Part shown: positions 12,029 through 23,733 of the stretch, piece after piece
How positions within the stretch are numbered: position 1 is the stretch's first letter
Layout: each line of letters opens with the position of its first letter
Assembly (NCBI GenBank): GCA_036172665.1
Contig: CM069876.1
Coordinates: forward strand, 36,921,001-36,985,000
Source of the DNA: Prosopocoilus inquinatus
Lineage: Eukaryota > Arthropoda > Insecta > Coleoptera > Lucanidae
Reading direction: 5' to 3'
Length of the DNA: 64,000 nt
Notes under the pieces: model-generated
The model's database searches: none
What the model was told of the DNA's origin: nothing
Seen by the model: only the letters and a program-made list of their open reading frames with translations
Made by a program: the position numbers and the translations under genes

Positions 12029-14153
12029 TTAAGTACGAGTTAAGTGCCAGATCCGATGTAGTTTCGGATTAAAATTCACCTGCGCATCGGATTTCCCGGT
12101 TAAGGGACCGTTTGCGATTTTTTAAGTGCATCTTTTGCTGCTTACATGCCAGTTTGATCATCTACGTGACGGGGTTAGTTGGCATGTTTATTTTCGCTGC
12201 CCTTTGACGCTAAAAAACGTGCGGAAAGGATTGGAAACCCATTTTTCATCGCTTCTTGTTTCCAATCCCTTTAAACAGTCAAATCCGTACAAAGTTGAAT
12301 CTTGATTTTCTTTGTGAGTAGCGTTTTCTGGTATAGACAAAAATCAGAAATCTATTTTCCGATTTGTTTCCATGGTTGCTCAAATGGCGTTTTATCTTCA
12401 GAATTGGCGAAAATAATTCGCCCTTTCCTCTTCAAATAGAATGAAAACTTGCGAAAATATCTCAAATAAAACTGCCCATATTTTAAATATAATATATTAA
12501 AAATTTAGGGCGAAATATGATCACGACTGATCAGTTAAGGAATAACAGAATATATTCTTTAAAAATTTAGTTTACATTATAATTTAGAAACATTTAGAAA
12601 ATACAAAAACATATCAAACAAACACGGAATTAAGTTTAGAATTTAGAGAGATTAAGAAAAAAGATATAAACAGAAACGTGAAATTTAGTTTCAATGCAAT
12701 TAAGCAAAAAGAAATTAATTTTAATATGAACTAGAATGATATCAAAAAAAATATTAACCAAAAATTTTACAAATGACCAAAATAACTCAAGTTAATAAAT
12801 TGGGGAGAGAAAGCCGAATATTCAATAACAAAAAAAATAAAGCCTCTCTTGAAACACAAAGTCTAAATTAAATTAATAAAATAAAGAAAGAAAAAGTCGG
12901 TTACGGTTAAACTGATTTCCAGGAAATAAAAGCAGATACCCGTGAAGTGTAGATACTAACTTCTTCGCAAAATTAATTTTAAACGGAGGAAATTAACTGA
13001 TTAAAACAATAAAATCAAATTAGGAAAATAAACCTAAACGAGGAACGAACACTAATTAGAAAACTACCTTCAAAGGACGCTTCTTCGGAACTTCTCGTCC
13101 GTTGGAAGAGTACTTATGCATTTTTCTCTTCCCTGGTGTGTAAAAAGGTGGAGGGGGTGTTGGATGTTGCTTTCCTATGCAAAAATCATCCTTACTTGAG
13201 TGCAGAAATTAGGGATAATATTGCGGCTTCCACCTACTCGATCTCATTTGTACGCGAATTCTCCATTCGGACGCCTTCTGCGCACCGGGCGCATAATTCC
13301 AGGAAAATCAACTTTCGCTGTATGATTAATGCCCGTTTCTCATGCTGACCTCGTTCGTGTTTTAATTCATTGAAATATAAGAAGTAATTTAAACGCAACG
13401 TAACTCTACCTGTTGAATATTCGAACCTTTACACGCGACAATCTCTCTGTGGTAACCGTTTTCGGGTTCCTCATTTCCTTGTTTTTCTTCTCTTTTAGCA
13501 AGAAATAACTGGCCTATTCTGCGTAAGTCGTGGCTCGAGCGGCTGACACAGACTTCATTTCGGTAGGCAACCGACGATGATCCGTTAGGACCGCCGTAAA
13601 CTAAGGATCTTTACCTATGACGACCACTTCACCTCTCCACCTTGCGAGGAGTTATAATTGAAGTATACTGGAGTAAAAGTTTACGATCTCTCGCCAACAC
13701 ACCGACGATTTTTTTCTTTGGGCCCTGTGGCGAACCTCGCTTATAATAACCTACCTGGCCACGGGTTTGTCATCGTGCTGTACTTTCTGTGCTTGAAGTA
13801 AATAAACGTTTATATTTTGTTTAATATTCATGTAATTATTCTTTTTTTTATTTTTCTTCTGTTTGGTAGGGGCAGTTCGGCAGTTCTTTTTTTAACCTTT
13901 TCAATAAAGCTGTGGGAGCAGGTTCTTGAGTGTTATGCCTTTTTACAATTTCCCGGCCGTGTATCCCTCTGTAGAAAAAAGTAGTGCTATCGATTGTAAA
14001 GACTGCTTTCCAGGCGTTGGTTTTTAATTTGGAAAAATCGGAATTGCTAAATAATTTAACAAGCAAATATAAAAATCCCAAGAAAAATAAAATGTTCTGA
14101 GATTATGTGAGTAATTTCCTCAATTTTAACATTGACAATTCAAGATACCTAGT
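12029..14153. other. Non-coding DNA with an A-rich dispersed repeat and a strong acceptor
   Basis: Positions 12640-13045 match 63760-63915 in order (TTCGCRAAATTAATT, GGAAAYTRACTGATT, AACGAGGAACG), marking an A-rich dispersed repeat. At 13469-13499 there is an excellent polypyrimidine tract and acceptor (TTTTTCTTCTCTTTTAG), followed 24 bases later by CTGC|GTAAGT, a consensus donor. That allows either a 24-nt micro-exon at 13500-13523 or a terminal exon ending near the AATAAA at 13800. No known protein is encoded. Confidence 0.35.
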
Positions 14154-14390
14154 TGATAAGGCAGCGTTTCCCAAACTGTGGGGCGCATAAAATTTCAAAG
14201 GAGGCCGCAGCAAAATAAATTAAAAAAAAATTGAACGCAAATTGCAACTAATTTATCACATTTTTTTAACAAAAATTGCCTATACAAACAATCGCGAGCA
14301 ATAAATTCTGATCGTAATTAATTGTGAAAGGTTGGCATCGAACTTATATTTTATAATACTAAGGAGATTCGTGTCTTAATTTTCGAATGC

Positions 14391-14530
14391 TGTAGCGCGT
14401 TCCACTCTTAGAATGTAGTACAAGCCTTATGGCGAATTCGGAGAGATAAGGATAGCTTTATTGAAAAACCATGAAAGATAGAATGGGACGCATATAGTCG
14501 TACTTTATAGTAAGGTTAGAACGCGCTATA
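14391..14530. repeat. Inverted-repeat block nested in the hAT element
   Basis: TGTAGCGCGTTCCACTCTTA at the left pairs with the inverse of the right end (TATAGCGCGTTCTAACCTTA). It is about 140 bp long with no coding capacity, most likely a MITE that landed in the hAT ancestor. Confidence 0.6.
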
Positions 14531-14950
14531 GGAACAGTCTCTTAAATATTTTTTAGGTTTTGATTGATAGGGACGTTACCAACATTTAGTGCTTGTGAGA
14601 GTGCATATTCCGTCAAAATAAGTGTGCTGAAATGAAAAAAAAAAAATAAAAATTCTGAGCATTCTGAACAACGAGAAAAAATAATAAAATAATGCTAACG
14701 TGACGTCATTGTATCCGTCTTTCGATCATGAAATATTAGCGCATCTCTGAACTCGAATAATTTTGTTTTCGACAAGTTTTTTTTTACTGAAATTCGTTTT
14801 CAAATCAAATTTTGAATTTTTTGCTTTCGAGTTTTCCATGACAAATAAAAGAAAATTGAAGAATTTTGCATTATTACAAAAAATGAGCCAAGCGATTTCG
14901 GAAAATATGCGAAAATTGCATTTTTTATTAAATTTTTTAGTTCTCGAGTA

Positions 14951-15091
14951 AATTCTAGCCTGAATTGACGGGTCGTATCCTGGGTCTACGTTGATTGGTT
15001 ACCGAGTTGCACCATAAAGAAAACAAATGATGAAAGTAGAAAACCGTTCACGCTAGACCCACGATGCAATCCATCAATTCAGACTAGAATT
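14951..15091. repeat. Second inverted-repeat block nested in the hAT element
   Basis: AATTCTAGCCTGAATTGACG at the left pairs with the inverse of the right end (AATTCTAGTCTGAATTGATG), and the arms continue through a shared GTGGGTCTA/CTGGGTCTA segment. The block is about 141 bp. Confidence 0.65.
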
Positions 15092-15274
15092 CTCTCAGGA
15101 ACTCAAAAATGTAACAGTGTCGCATATCTTGGTGACGCGATGTTCATTTATTTTTTTTTATTTTTATTTATTTTTTTTATATTTATACTGCTGACAGGGG
15201 AGGGGGCCGTGAATCGTAACACAGCCCAAAAGGGAATCGCGATATTTAAAAGTTTGGGAAACGCTGTGATAAGG

Positions 15275-16112
15275 TGAGATAAAACTCTGTGTATGCTAGA
15301 GAAGTTGCTTCTTTTGTAATCACGAAGCAAAGAAGTTATTTATTGAAGATGGCAGCTTATCTGCAGAAATACGTGTGCAGGATCAAAAAAGCATATTGTA
15401 GTTACGAGTATAAATCCAATTTATATTGCTACGGAATGCAAAAAGCGTCCAACTACGTAGGGGGAAGAAATGGGGTCAACCCTTGAGGAATTGAAGGAAC
15501 ACTTTGTGCACACAAAACACCGCAGCGAAGCCACACGACTAACCTTCATGGAGTCCCAAGAACGATTTCTTAACCACTGCATATTTCCTTATTTTTCTTC
15601 GTTATCTCGCGCCGGGAAGTTTGTTTTAACCTCCCCCCCGCGCTTCAAAACTGTCCAGGAGCTGGAATCCTCTAAGGCTTCCCTTCTGTACTATGATTTT
15701 TGAGCAGGCGGAAAAACGTTTTCGCATGATTATTTTCACACGCCATCAACAAAAGAAGCGTGTTATCAACAGGATGTTTAGTCCTTAAGCTCGCGTAGAG
15801 TTTCATAAAAATTTTGAATTCGCGACTCGAATTCCTTTGTGCGAAGTCAAAAAGGCCATTTAATATTTGAAGGAAAATAATTTAGTAAGTTGCTGGGTGG
15901 CGCCCTTAACTGTAACATCTGTTGTATCCCCCACGCCGTCTCCACGGAGTGGGAAGTATTGCGCAAATCATATTGTCATACCATTCGCCCCACGAAGGAA
16001 CGGCCGACCACAAACTATGGAGCTAGCAACATGTCCTAAGAGCAGTTAATCGTTATCAAAGGTTATCGTCGGTACAATTTATCAATTTCAGTTCTATTAC
16101 GTATAGCAGCAT
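15275..16112. other. Non-coding DNA; one ATG-started frame without family match
   Basis: A 77-codon frame at 15470-15703 (starting MGSTLEELKEHFVHTK, ending SLLYYDF) has moderate GC content and mixed codon use, but I recognise no domain and see no splice sites that would place it in a gene. The rest is featureless. Confidence 0.3.
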
Positions 16113-16175
16113 GCATTTTATGAAGTCGCACTGTACAAAGCAGTTTAAACGAGAAACTACAACTTCATAAAATGC
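16113..16175. repeat. Hairpin with perfect 14-bp arms
   Basis: GCATTTTATGAAGT at 16113-16126 is exactly inverted at 16162-16175, with a 35-base spacer. It may be a remnant of a MITE. Confidence 0.7.
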
Positions 16176-18899
16176 GGGCTAGCATAAGTTTGTACACCGT
16201 CTCCACCAGATCATATAAGTGACAGTTATTTTTTTCTTAACATAATAAATGTACTCATACTCAATGTTCTGACTGCGTCCCTTATTTACGGTCGCTTCTG
16301 TAAGGTTACCGTAACAATATTGTAAAAGATGGAGGTTAAATCATAAAAATTCCTTAATTTATTAATGAATCCATTTCGTCTTTGTGAATGTATCGGCAAC
16401 TGGAAACATACATAAGTGATTATTCGCAAGTGTATTTTGTGATTTATGTTGGCCAAAATTTCATTAACAAACCGGAACAGTAATAGTTTGGCCAACAATA
16501 AGCCGCATATTTCACGTCCCACGTCCGACACGATGACATAATATATTCCGAGCAAATAAATCGAAAGATTAAATCAAACGAGCGGGTTCGAAGTAAAGCA
16601 AAGCAAATCGTTCGGAAGGCCCTTTCAGCGAAACATGTTCATTGATTCCGCTTCACGACCGTTATATACCGTGCGATAAACTTGATCGCACTTCATCATA
16701 AATCCGAGGTACTCTACTTTTTTTTGTTGTTGTTGTAGATGGTAACAAAAGGCCATTACGACTACAATTCGTAAGGGGGCCGCGATGAAATAAATAAAAG
16801 TACATATTTCTTTATTGTGCTGCGTGGATAACAGGCCTATTCGCGAAAGAAAGTAAATTACGTGGCGTGGTGGTTCTTCAAAAGGGGGTGGTATAATAAA
16901 TAAATATACTTACCGCCCTTCCTCGGCGGTGATTAAACGAGAGCTTCGCACTTAACAAAAGCAAAACATTTATCATAAAGCATCAGAGAGAAACGTGGGC
17001 CTGAAAATAATTTCGGGAATTCGCCCTTGCTCGTTTGCAGTGGGTAGGTCGCCAGAAGACGTATTTAAGCAGTCTTTCGGAGGCACGTGATTCGCCTCGA
17101 AACGGCGGAATTTGTGTGTGCGCTGAATAAAAGCAAGGGGAGGCGAGTATAAATACGAAAATTTGCTTCTAAAAGCACTTCGCCGAAGTTTTGTGTACGT
17201 TTACACAGGGTGTTGCGAGTTTTAACTCGCACTTTTCATTTCAATATGAAACTTGCCTTAGAAAGTTTCTTAACTGAAGTACTATGTTGTGTTTTCTTTT
17301 ATTTTTGCAGAGCTCGTTAACTTCTCGAATGATTTAATTTCGTTAAAGGGGAAGGAGTTTATATTGTAAGAAACCGGAATTCTGTACAAAAGAAAATATT
17401 AATTTAAATATGAAAAATATATCGCTACGTCAAAATCTGATTACTCCTGTTAATACTCATACTTTGACATCAAAAATTATTTTGGTTAAGGGTAGTCATA
17501 GATTTTAGAATTATTTTTAAATAGGTACTGTTCTTGGTTTTATTTGCTGTTAATAGCTTCTTGAGTTCATTTCATGCCTGCTGTTGACCAAAATATTTTT
17601 TGCTGTCTCGGTATTTAAATTAGTTGACAAGTTTGCGCTGCTTTACATCAGTTGTAGCCCTAGATGGTTCAGTAAAGAAAGGACGTGGTCCATAAGTTGT
17701 TAAAAGGTGCCAGGAAGAACCAAGACACAGCTGTAATTAACAATTCGAAATAGTTTAACAGTTCGCAATAGTTTTACGCAGTAAAACCAGGAGTTTTGAT
17801 TTAATCAAAGCTCACTACCATCCGTTAAGGAAACAATAACATAAAAGACTCAGCACAACGTTGTACATATATTTAATACTTGGGAGAAGTTACGATTACA
17901 TTACAAAATTGTGGTATAAATATTATACTATATTCAATTTAGTATAATATGTGTCAAAATATAAAATATAACTCCCTGTAACGAGAACAGAACTATAACT
18001 GGGATAATGTTAAACTAGCACACGGTTTCCAACTTGTCACTTCCTAAGACTTTGCACTGAAACAGTTGCAATCTTGACTTTGAAACGCTACGAGTTCCAC
18101 CATAAAACAAAGACACCTATTGTTCTGTTTAATTCCGAAAGGAAATGTTTAAGTGTGGAGTTACAATTATAGATAATTTGCGAACCGCAATTCTAAATCA
18201 AAGCAAGTATTGTTCTTTTGCTTAAACATTCCGTAGTACATTTCTCTGTTCTTGTTAGAACCTGCAACTAAAGACCGTTTTAAGAAAATTTGTTGACGAA
18301 ATGGAGATTGTAAATGTGGCTAAATACTTCTTATTACATGCCACTCGATTAATTAATTAATTAATAATTTAACTTTCATATAGCTATCTCCTGTTAGTTT
18401 TTGTGAAACAGCTTGCAGTTGGAGGTCACGCAGAATTCTTAATTCAAACTGATCCGGTGGACCTGGTTTTAAAAAGAAAACGTTCGGTAAATGCGGAGAG
18501 ATAAGTGGAACGAACGTTGCCATGACATCTGCTGGTGAATGGATTTCGTTTATATAGAAGCTTTGTGCAGAACTAAAATATTCATTCGATTTTGGATCAC
18601 CTCACCTCACCCGAGTGGCGAAAGCCTAGTTCCCAGTTTCGGTTTACTTTTTTTTTGTCAAAAAGTCCAGATTTTTCTGCAACCTCTTGATAATATCGTC
18701 CGGTTTACGTTGTATTTTTATTCTGAAGCAATGACAGATATTTTTCACGAAGCGTTTTATTCTAAATTAAGTGCCCGAAATTACGTTTTGTGAAAAGACA
18801 ATTTATAGATTCTAGTTGGGGAGTAAAAAATTAAACTTTGTATCTGGAAATAATTAGACACCAATGATAGCTTTTAATGCACAGAATTCCGTGTCTTTT
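16176..18899. other. Non-coding DNA
   Basis: No exon or RNA gene was recognised. The motif GTAAGAAACCGGAATTC at 17367 recurs at 47885 and, with changes, at 57602, so it is a short dispersed repeat. A (TTAA)n run lies at about 18350-18366. The region from 16.9 to 17.2 kb is more GC-rich and unique. Confidence 0.4.
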
Positions 18900-19460
18900 C
18901 TCTTTGTATAAATGCAGATCATATCTTCGAAAGGCGACATCGCAGACCGTCGAGAAAGCGTCTTATTTCAAAGCAATCGTCAGATGTAAACCACAGCAAA
19001 GAACTAGTAACCAACACGCGAGAGTACTCAAAATTAGAACTCCAACAATCTCCAACATAAAACTGCCAGCCAACATACAAATTCCAATCCAACCTAAAGC
19101 TGGCAGCCACCATACAAAAAAAGCTTGCCCGGAATTCTACGGACGAAGCCAGAGATAAACTCTTAACGAACTTAAAGATCTAGCACCAAGACACACCTGC
19201 AGAAACGTCATACGTCGAGGAAGCCTTCCACAAGATCTCCAACCAAACCAAAGTGTTGACCAACCGTCCGTCAGGATGGCCACAACGCCAGGTGCTGTTG
19301 CTACACGATTGACATGAGCTCTGAAGCGCGCCACGAATTGATAGAGGGAGACAAAATCTGTCTCCAAATATTTGGAAGTCAGGGTTCGCACAAGTGAGAG
19401 CCAAAATGATCTCAAGAGGGGCCAACGCGTAACAATCTGACGTGAGTCAATGAAATTAAA
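18900..19460. repeat. Decayed dispersed element, related to 53.4-54.2 kb
   Basis: The stretch TTGCCCGGAATTCTACGGAC, followed by GAAGCCAGAGATAAACTCT, matches CTGCCCGGAACTCCAAGGAC and what follows it at about 53947. A second block (CCAACCAAACCAAAGTGTTG) matches ATCAACCAAAGTTGTGTGCC at 54083. Frames in this region are riddled with stops. The neighbouring LINE fragment on the minus strand suggests it may be the 3' part of the same retroelement. Confidence 0.45.
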
Positions 19461-19466
19461 GGCCAA

Positions 19467-19690
19467 TTAGGCTGTCCATCGAGATGTTAAAATTTTATGA
19501 ACAAAACAACAAAGGTGTAGGCGCCTTCTGTCAAATATTTTTAGAATACTGTTAGACAAATAAAATGGTGTAACGTGATCTCGTCTTTTTATATTACCAG
19601 CAAATCGAGCACATGCGTTCTGTACTTTTTGGATTCTGTAGCTATTATACGCAGTAAGATAAAGACCATATATTACATCACAATAATCAA
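19467..19690 (-). pseudogene. Non-LTR retrotransposon reverse transcriptase, C-terminal fragment
   Basis: About 72 codons read DYCDVIYG, then RIQKVQNACARF, KRRDHVTPFY and RRRLHLCCFVHKIL. The spaced motif DYCDVxY ... RxQKxQNxCxRF ... RxHL is the thumb region downstream of the catalytic core in Jockey/CR1-type LINE reverse transcriptases. The upstream part, including the FADD/YADD catalytic motif, is gone. The fragment starts inside a TATA-rich microsatellite and the frame stops early, so this is a dead truncated copy. Which clade it belongs to I cannot say. Confidence 0.75.
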
Positions 19691-20890
19691 ATAAATACAT
19701 TTATATATATATACATACATATATAACAAATAATCAAATAAAGAGATATCATCCTATCAAAAGAAATGGCAAAAAAGTGCTGAGACCTCAAGAAATTCTC
19801 ACTAATTCGCGGCCGGATTATTTTAAAACAAAGCCCTAACAAACGTTTTAAAATAAAACGCAAAGCGTGAGTTCATTCGATGTTTTCGAATCTAATTATT
19901 TCAGGGACAATAAAAACTTTTCTGTAAATGTAATAAAGCGCCGAGAAGTTGGGTGCGACTACGTAGCGTTTCATACACAAAGGAAAGAATAATTTCTAAA
20001 CGTTGCGCGGTCAGAAATAAATGCGTTTTCAACACCTTAATAAAATTATAATTTTTTTAACAACGGTTGTTAATCTCGCATTATCACCTGGCTCATTTTT
20101 GACCTAGCATTTACATTTGCGTTGTGTCAGAACGCCATCCTGCACGAAACGGTCAAATCATGAGGCACTCTCTTGCTGAGGAGGTCGCAAACGGGGCCGT
20201 CCAAGGGAGGCATTCGAAAACTGACTTAAAACTAATTTATAGTTTCATAATTAAATAAATTCAAAATTTTTCAAAATCACCATTCACAAAACTTTTACGT
20301 CAACCCTTACGTTTTCTATTTAAATTTTAATTGGTCAGCGGTTCTCAGAAATATGAACAGCAGTTTTTGGATATTGAAAGAAATAATTAAATAGTTTATT
20401 CTTAATAACATCAGGTAACTAGGTAACAAAATTTAATAAAGTTCGTGTTTATTTTAATTTGTCGGCGTTTGTTACATGTTTAGGCGCTGTTAAGTAAAAC
20501 TACGCAGAAAATTTTCTCCTTGTATCCACAGGGTTCTTGAAAACAGAAAAAATAACGTCAAACTAAATTGGAACGATTTAATTTAAACTAAATATAAATA
20601 TAAGAGTAAAAAAAATATTAACAAATACTTAATTACTTCTAAGATTATAAGGTTATAGATATTGGCGAATTTATTCAAAACTGCGCACTGCTAGATTTTT
20701 TAAATATCTGGAAATTTTAAAAATTTACAAAATTTTTGTAGGTTGCTATTCGGCTAAAGTTTAGCATTAGCTTTGGTCAGGCATAAATCTCTGTCCAGGC
20801 CTAGTTGGAAAATTAGGCACCTTTGATCCTTCAGGCAAAAAATCACCACCCACCGAAACTCCAAATGACAGTTTCATTTTTGTCTTAAAA
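19691..20890. other. Non-coding AT-rich DNA
   Basis: It starts with a TATA/TACA microsatellite at 19697-19727. No exon or element boundary was recognised in the rest. Confidence 0.5.
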
Positions 20891-20891
20891 G

Positions 20892-20958
20892 ATCCCTTTC
20901 AGTGATTATTACCGATTCCAATACCATCCCTTTCAGTGATGGTATTGGAATCGGTAAT
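20892..20958. repeat. Perfect 21-bp palindrome with duplicated loop segment
   Basis: The arm ATTACCGATTCCAATACCAT plus C (20908-20928) is perfectly inverted at 20938-20958 around a 9-base loop. The 15-mer ATCCCTTTCAGTGAT occurs both just before the left arm (20892-20906) and across the loop (20926-20940). A direct repeat of the entry segment beside a perfect inverted copy is the signature of a polymerase template-switch event rather than of a transposon. Confidence 0.9.
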
Positions 20959-21506
20959 GTTGTTGAAACAATACTTGGGTAAATGATACACTGTGACGTT
21001 GGAATTATTTCAAAAAAAAAAATAAATTAAGTTCGAAATAATGCAAAGTCAGGATCAGTTAAACGTTTCGAAGTCACCACGTCACGAAGTACGTTACGCA
21101 CGCTTGGTTTCCGCATTGCGTAAAAATGCAACGCATCGGAATATAAGCGTGTCATGTTTGCGTGTCCCAATTAGGAATGAGGCAGTTAGAGTAGTTTGGA
21201 CAAAACGAATTTGGGTAAGGGTTGTTAATTGACGCTGAGAAATCTTAGAACTTTAAGCTTTGGACCGGACCCTCCTGCCGCCAAGGCATAAACCGATTGT
21301 GACTTGAAATTTCAGGCTGTATAAATAAGGCAGGAAATCGAAAGAAATGAGTCAGAAGTGCAAGTCAGAAGTCAGTGAATCAGTATTAGGAGATAGAAGT
21401 TAGTAAGAAAGCGAGAAGACAAACAGTAAATGAAAGCGCAGTTGCGTCAAGGGCCTAAGGTCCATGCCTTTCGTAGTTTAAGTGTACAAAATGTTAACAG
21501 GCTAAT
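20959..21506. other. Non-coding DNA
   Basis: No exon recognised. Positions 21330-21410 contain a run of AGTCAGAAGT/AGTGAATCAG-like direct repeats. Confidence 0.4.
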
Positions 21507-21640
21507 TAAGGTCCAGTGTTATAAATGCGGTTCAACTTCGAACCGAGGCTTAAACCCTTAGGAATGATTATTTCAATAATTGTTGTGAAGGATTTAAGCT
21601 TCGGCTCAAAGTTAAACCGTCATTGTAAAACTGGGCCTTA
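21507..21640. mobile_element. Foldback MITE A (TAAGGYCCAG ends)
   Basis: Left TAAGGTCCAGTGTTATAAAT pairs with the inverse of the right end, TAAGGCCCAGTTTTACAATG. Pairing continues through GCGGTTCAACTTCGAACCGA and its partner GACGGTTTAACTTTGAGCCG, giving arms of about 48 bp in a 134-bp element. Confidence 0.85.
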
Positions 21641-21772
21641 GGTCCGGTTTTTCAATCACAGGTTAACACTAACTCTTGGTTTATTTCCATGGTAACAAGT
21701 ACGAAGACAATTGTTTCCACGGCAATAAACTGAAGGTTAAAGTTAACTTGTGATTGAAAAACCAGCCCTTAG
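21639..21772. mobile_element. Foldback MITE B, abutting MITE A
   Basis: Ends GGTCCGGTTTTTCAATCACA and its inverse GGGCTGGTTTTTCAATCACA flank a core with TTTCCATGGTAACA and its inexact inverse. A second copy of the same element lies at 57659-57805 with about 90 percent identity by eye. It shares the TTA junction bases with MITE A. Confidence 0.9.
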
Positions 21773-22088
21773 GGATTAAAGTACGTAAGTGACATTGAAA
21801 TTAAGTTTATAACTTAAAACTAAAATAAATTCAAGATTAAGACTAATAAGTAAAGTAAGGGTAAACGTAAGATTAGTGAATTAAATAATTTTTTACGAGG
21901 ACATTTTTATTTTTTAAAAGACATTTTTAATATTATTTAGGCGCGACATAAAAGCAAATGAAAAAGACATAATTACTAAACTAAAACTAAATTTAATTTA
22001 ATTAGTAAACTAAAACTAATTTTAAATTTAACTAAATTAATTCGGTTTCCTTTAACGTGATAATAATATTGGGGCAATCTTTTTTTTC
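21773..22088. other. Spacer between MITEs
   Basis: AT-rich, with short direct repeats of ACTAAAACTAAW and AATTTAATTT. Nothing else was seen. Confidence 0.5.
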
Positions 22089-22222
22089 TTAGGCCCGGAT
22101 AATAAATGAAAGTTAACTTTAAATTCCAGTTTACGGTCATAGCAACAATTGTGTTCACAATTGTTATCAGGAGAATAAACCAATAGTTGCAACTAACTTG
22201 CCTTTATAATACCGGGCCCTAA
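22089..22222. mobile_element. Foldback MITE C (TTAGGCCCGG ends)
   Basis: TTAGGCCCGGATAATAAATG at the left pairs with the inverse of the right end, TTAGGGCCCGGTATTATAAA. The arms extend to a central near-perfect palindrome, ACAATTGTGTTCACAATTGT. Its 134-bp length equals that of MITEs A and B. Confidence 0.85.
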
Positions 22223-23733
22223 AGTATGAAACGTCTATTAAAAAAGATAACAATTGTTATAAGTGTTGTTAGGTTGTTTTAATTCTAGGAAATGACATTG
22301 CTTTTTGGGGCACTTCTTTCCACCCTTCTAAAATTGAGCGGCAACTACCCAAAGCTTACCCATTGAAAATCAAAGTGGGTTTTATACACTGATAAAATGT
22401 TAGCAAAATTACATTCAAATTTAATGTTATTTTACTATTATTAAATGATAATACATAGAATTTTATGTGATATTAAAAATTTACTTTAAATATTATTAAA
22501 TTTTTATGTTAATGCCGCAAACAAACCAATCGATAATTTGCAAGGTATTTTTGAATTGTTTTTTAATTTTTTTAATGAAAAGTTCATTAAGAAAAATGTG
22601 TTAATTTGACGTCCACTAGCTACCCTTTTAATTCCCTCCGTACGAGCCACCCGTCATATTTTCTAAAAAAAAGTTCTGAATTTTACTTTTTGATTCAGCA
22701 AAATGCTTATCTGTCTATTATGCAAGCACTTATAAAACAAGAAAAAGACGATCGAAATTAAGAGAGAAAAGAATTCGGGAAATAAATTGTAACGTTGGCG
22801 CAGGTCAAGTGAAAAAACAGGATTGAGAAACGATTTTCGGCTTCAATTTACATACCGGAAACCTACAAATAAGGAAACTTTGATTCTAATCTTGCATGAA
22901 TTAGTAAAAACATTCGAAGAAGGTGAGGAGAAAATGGAAGAGAAAATTATTTATTCTTTGTGTGTAAAGTAAAGAATTCTTTACTTAACTTTCTTTTGTC
23001 ATCTCTTTAACCCCATATCCGAAAAGTTACAGTCACACCCCATGTTGACATCAGCTATATAAGCTATTTTTTATGATATTTTTATCGATATAATTATTTA
23101 GATATTGATTTGCTATGTTCTTTAGTGATTTCAATTTTCTTTTTACAAGGAAAAAGCTTAAGAAAGATTTCAATCAAATCGAGGAAACAATTTAAAAACG
23201 TACTCATTTCTTTCATCGGCAAACAAATAATCAGAACCCGGAGATTTTTTAATTAACTAACTATTCGGATTATTTTGAGCGCCGCCGCCGCCGGAAATTA
23301 AAGAAGAACTTCGGCGATTAACCCTCTCTCATACTCATCAACTTCAGCACGCGATATCTGGAAATTTAATCAATTTAATCATGCGAAAATCGTTCTAACT
23401 CGAAAACTTGATGACTTCTCTTATTAAACCATAAAAATAAACAAATCCACAAAATTTAGATCGAAAGATCCAGATTTGTTCTTAAATCATTATTATTAGA
23501 TTTCTTGAGGGTGATCAAAATATTATCAATCAAATATTAATTTGGAAGCTAAAAGACAAAACAGCTTTCGCGGAGTGATTCTTGAAGAAACCGACGAAAG
23601 AATAGTCATTATAGAACTTGGAAAAAAAAATTATTTCATTATCAGCTGTGCGTTTTTTACTTCACGATCAAGTTTTGCGACTTAATGACTACGATTTTTT
23701 ACAATACATTAAATTTATTGCACGCTTATAATA
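22223..23733. other. Non-coding DNA
   Basis: No exon or element recognised. A GCCGCCGCCGCCGG microsatellite lies at 23280-23294. Confidence 0.45.

Larger units (their letters stand above)
14162..15266. mobile_element. Non-autonomous hAT transposon, 1.1 kb, with 8-bp target duplication
   Basis: The left end CAGCGTTTCCCAAACT is the exact inverse of the right end AGTTTGGGAAACGCTG (16 of 16). The element is flanked by the direct repeat TGATAAGG at 14154-14161 and 15267-15274. An 8-bp target duplication and CAGxGTTTCCCAA ends are hallmarks of the hAT superfamily. No transposase frame remains, so it depended on another copy. The perfect duplication and ends suggest a fairly recent insertion. Two inverted-repeat blocks are nested inside. 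Confidence 0.92.

Noticed and set aside
17367..17384. LTR start (GTAAGAAACCGGAATTC, also at 47885 and 57602)
   Set aside because: Similarity ends within about 20 bases in all three places, and no paired LTR, primer-binding site or polypurine tract was found.
19137..19466. 109-codon frame continuing the LINE fragment
   Set aside because: It does not continue the reverse transcriptase and lies in a decayed repeat also seen at 53-54 kb, where the frame is not preserved.
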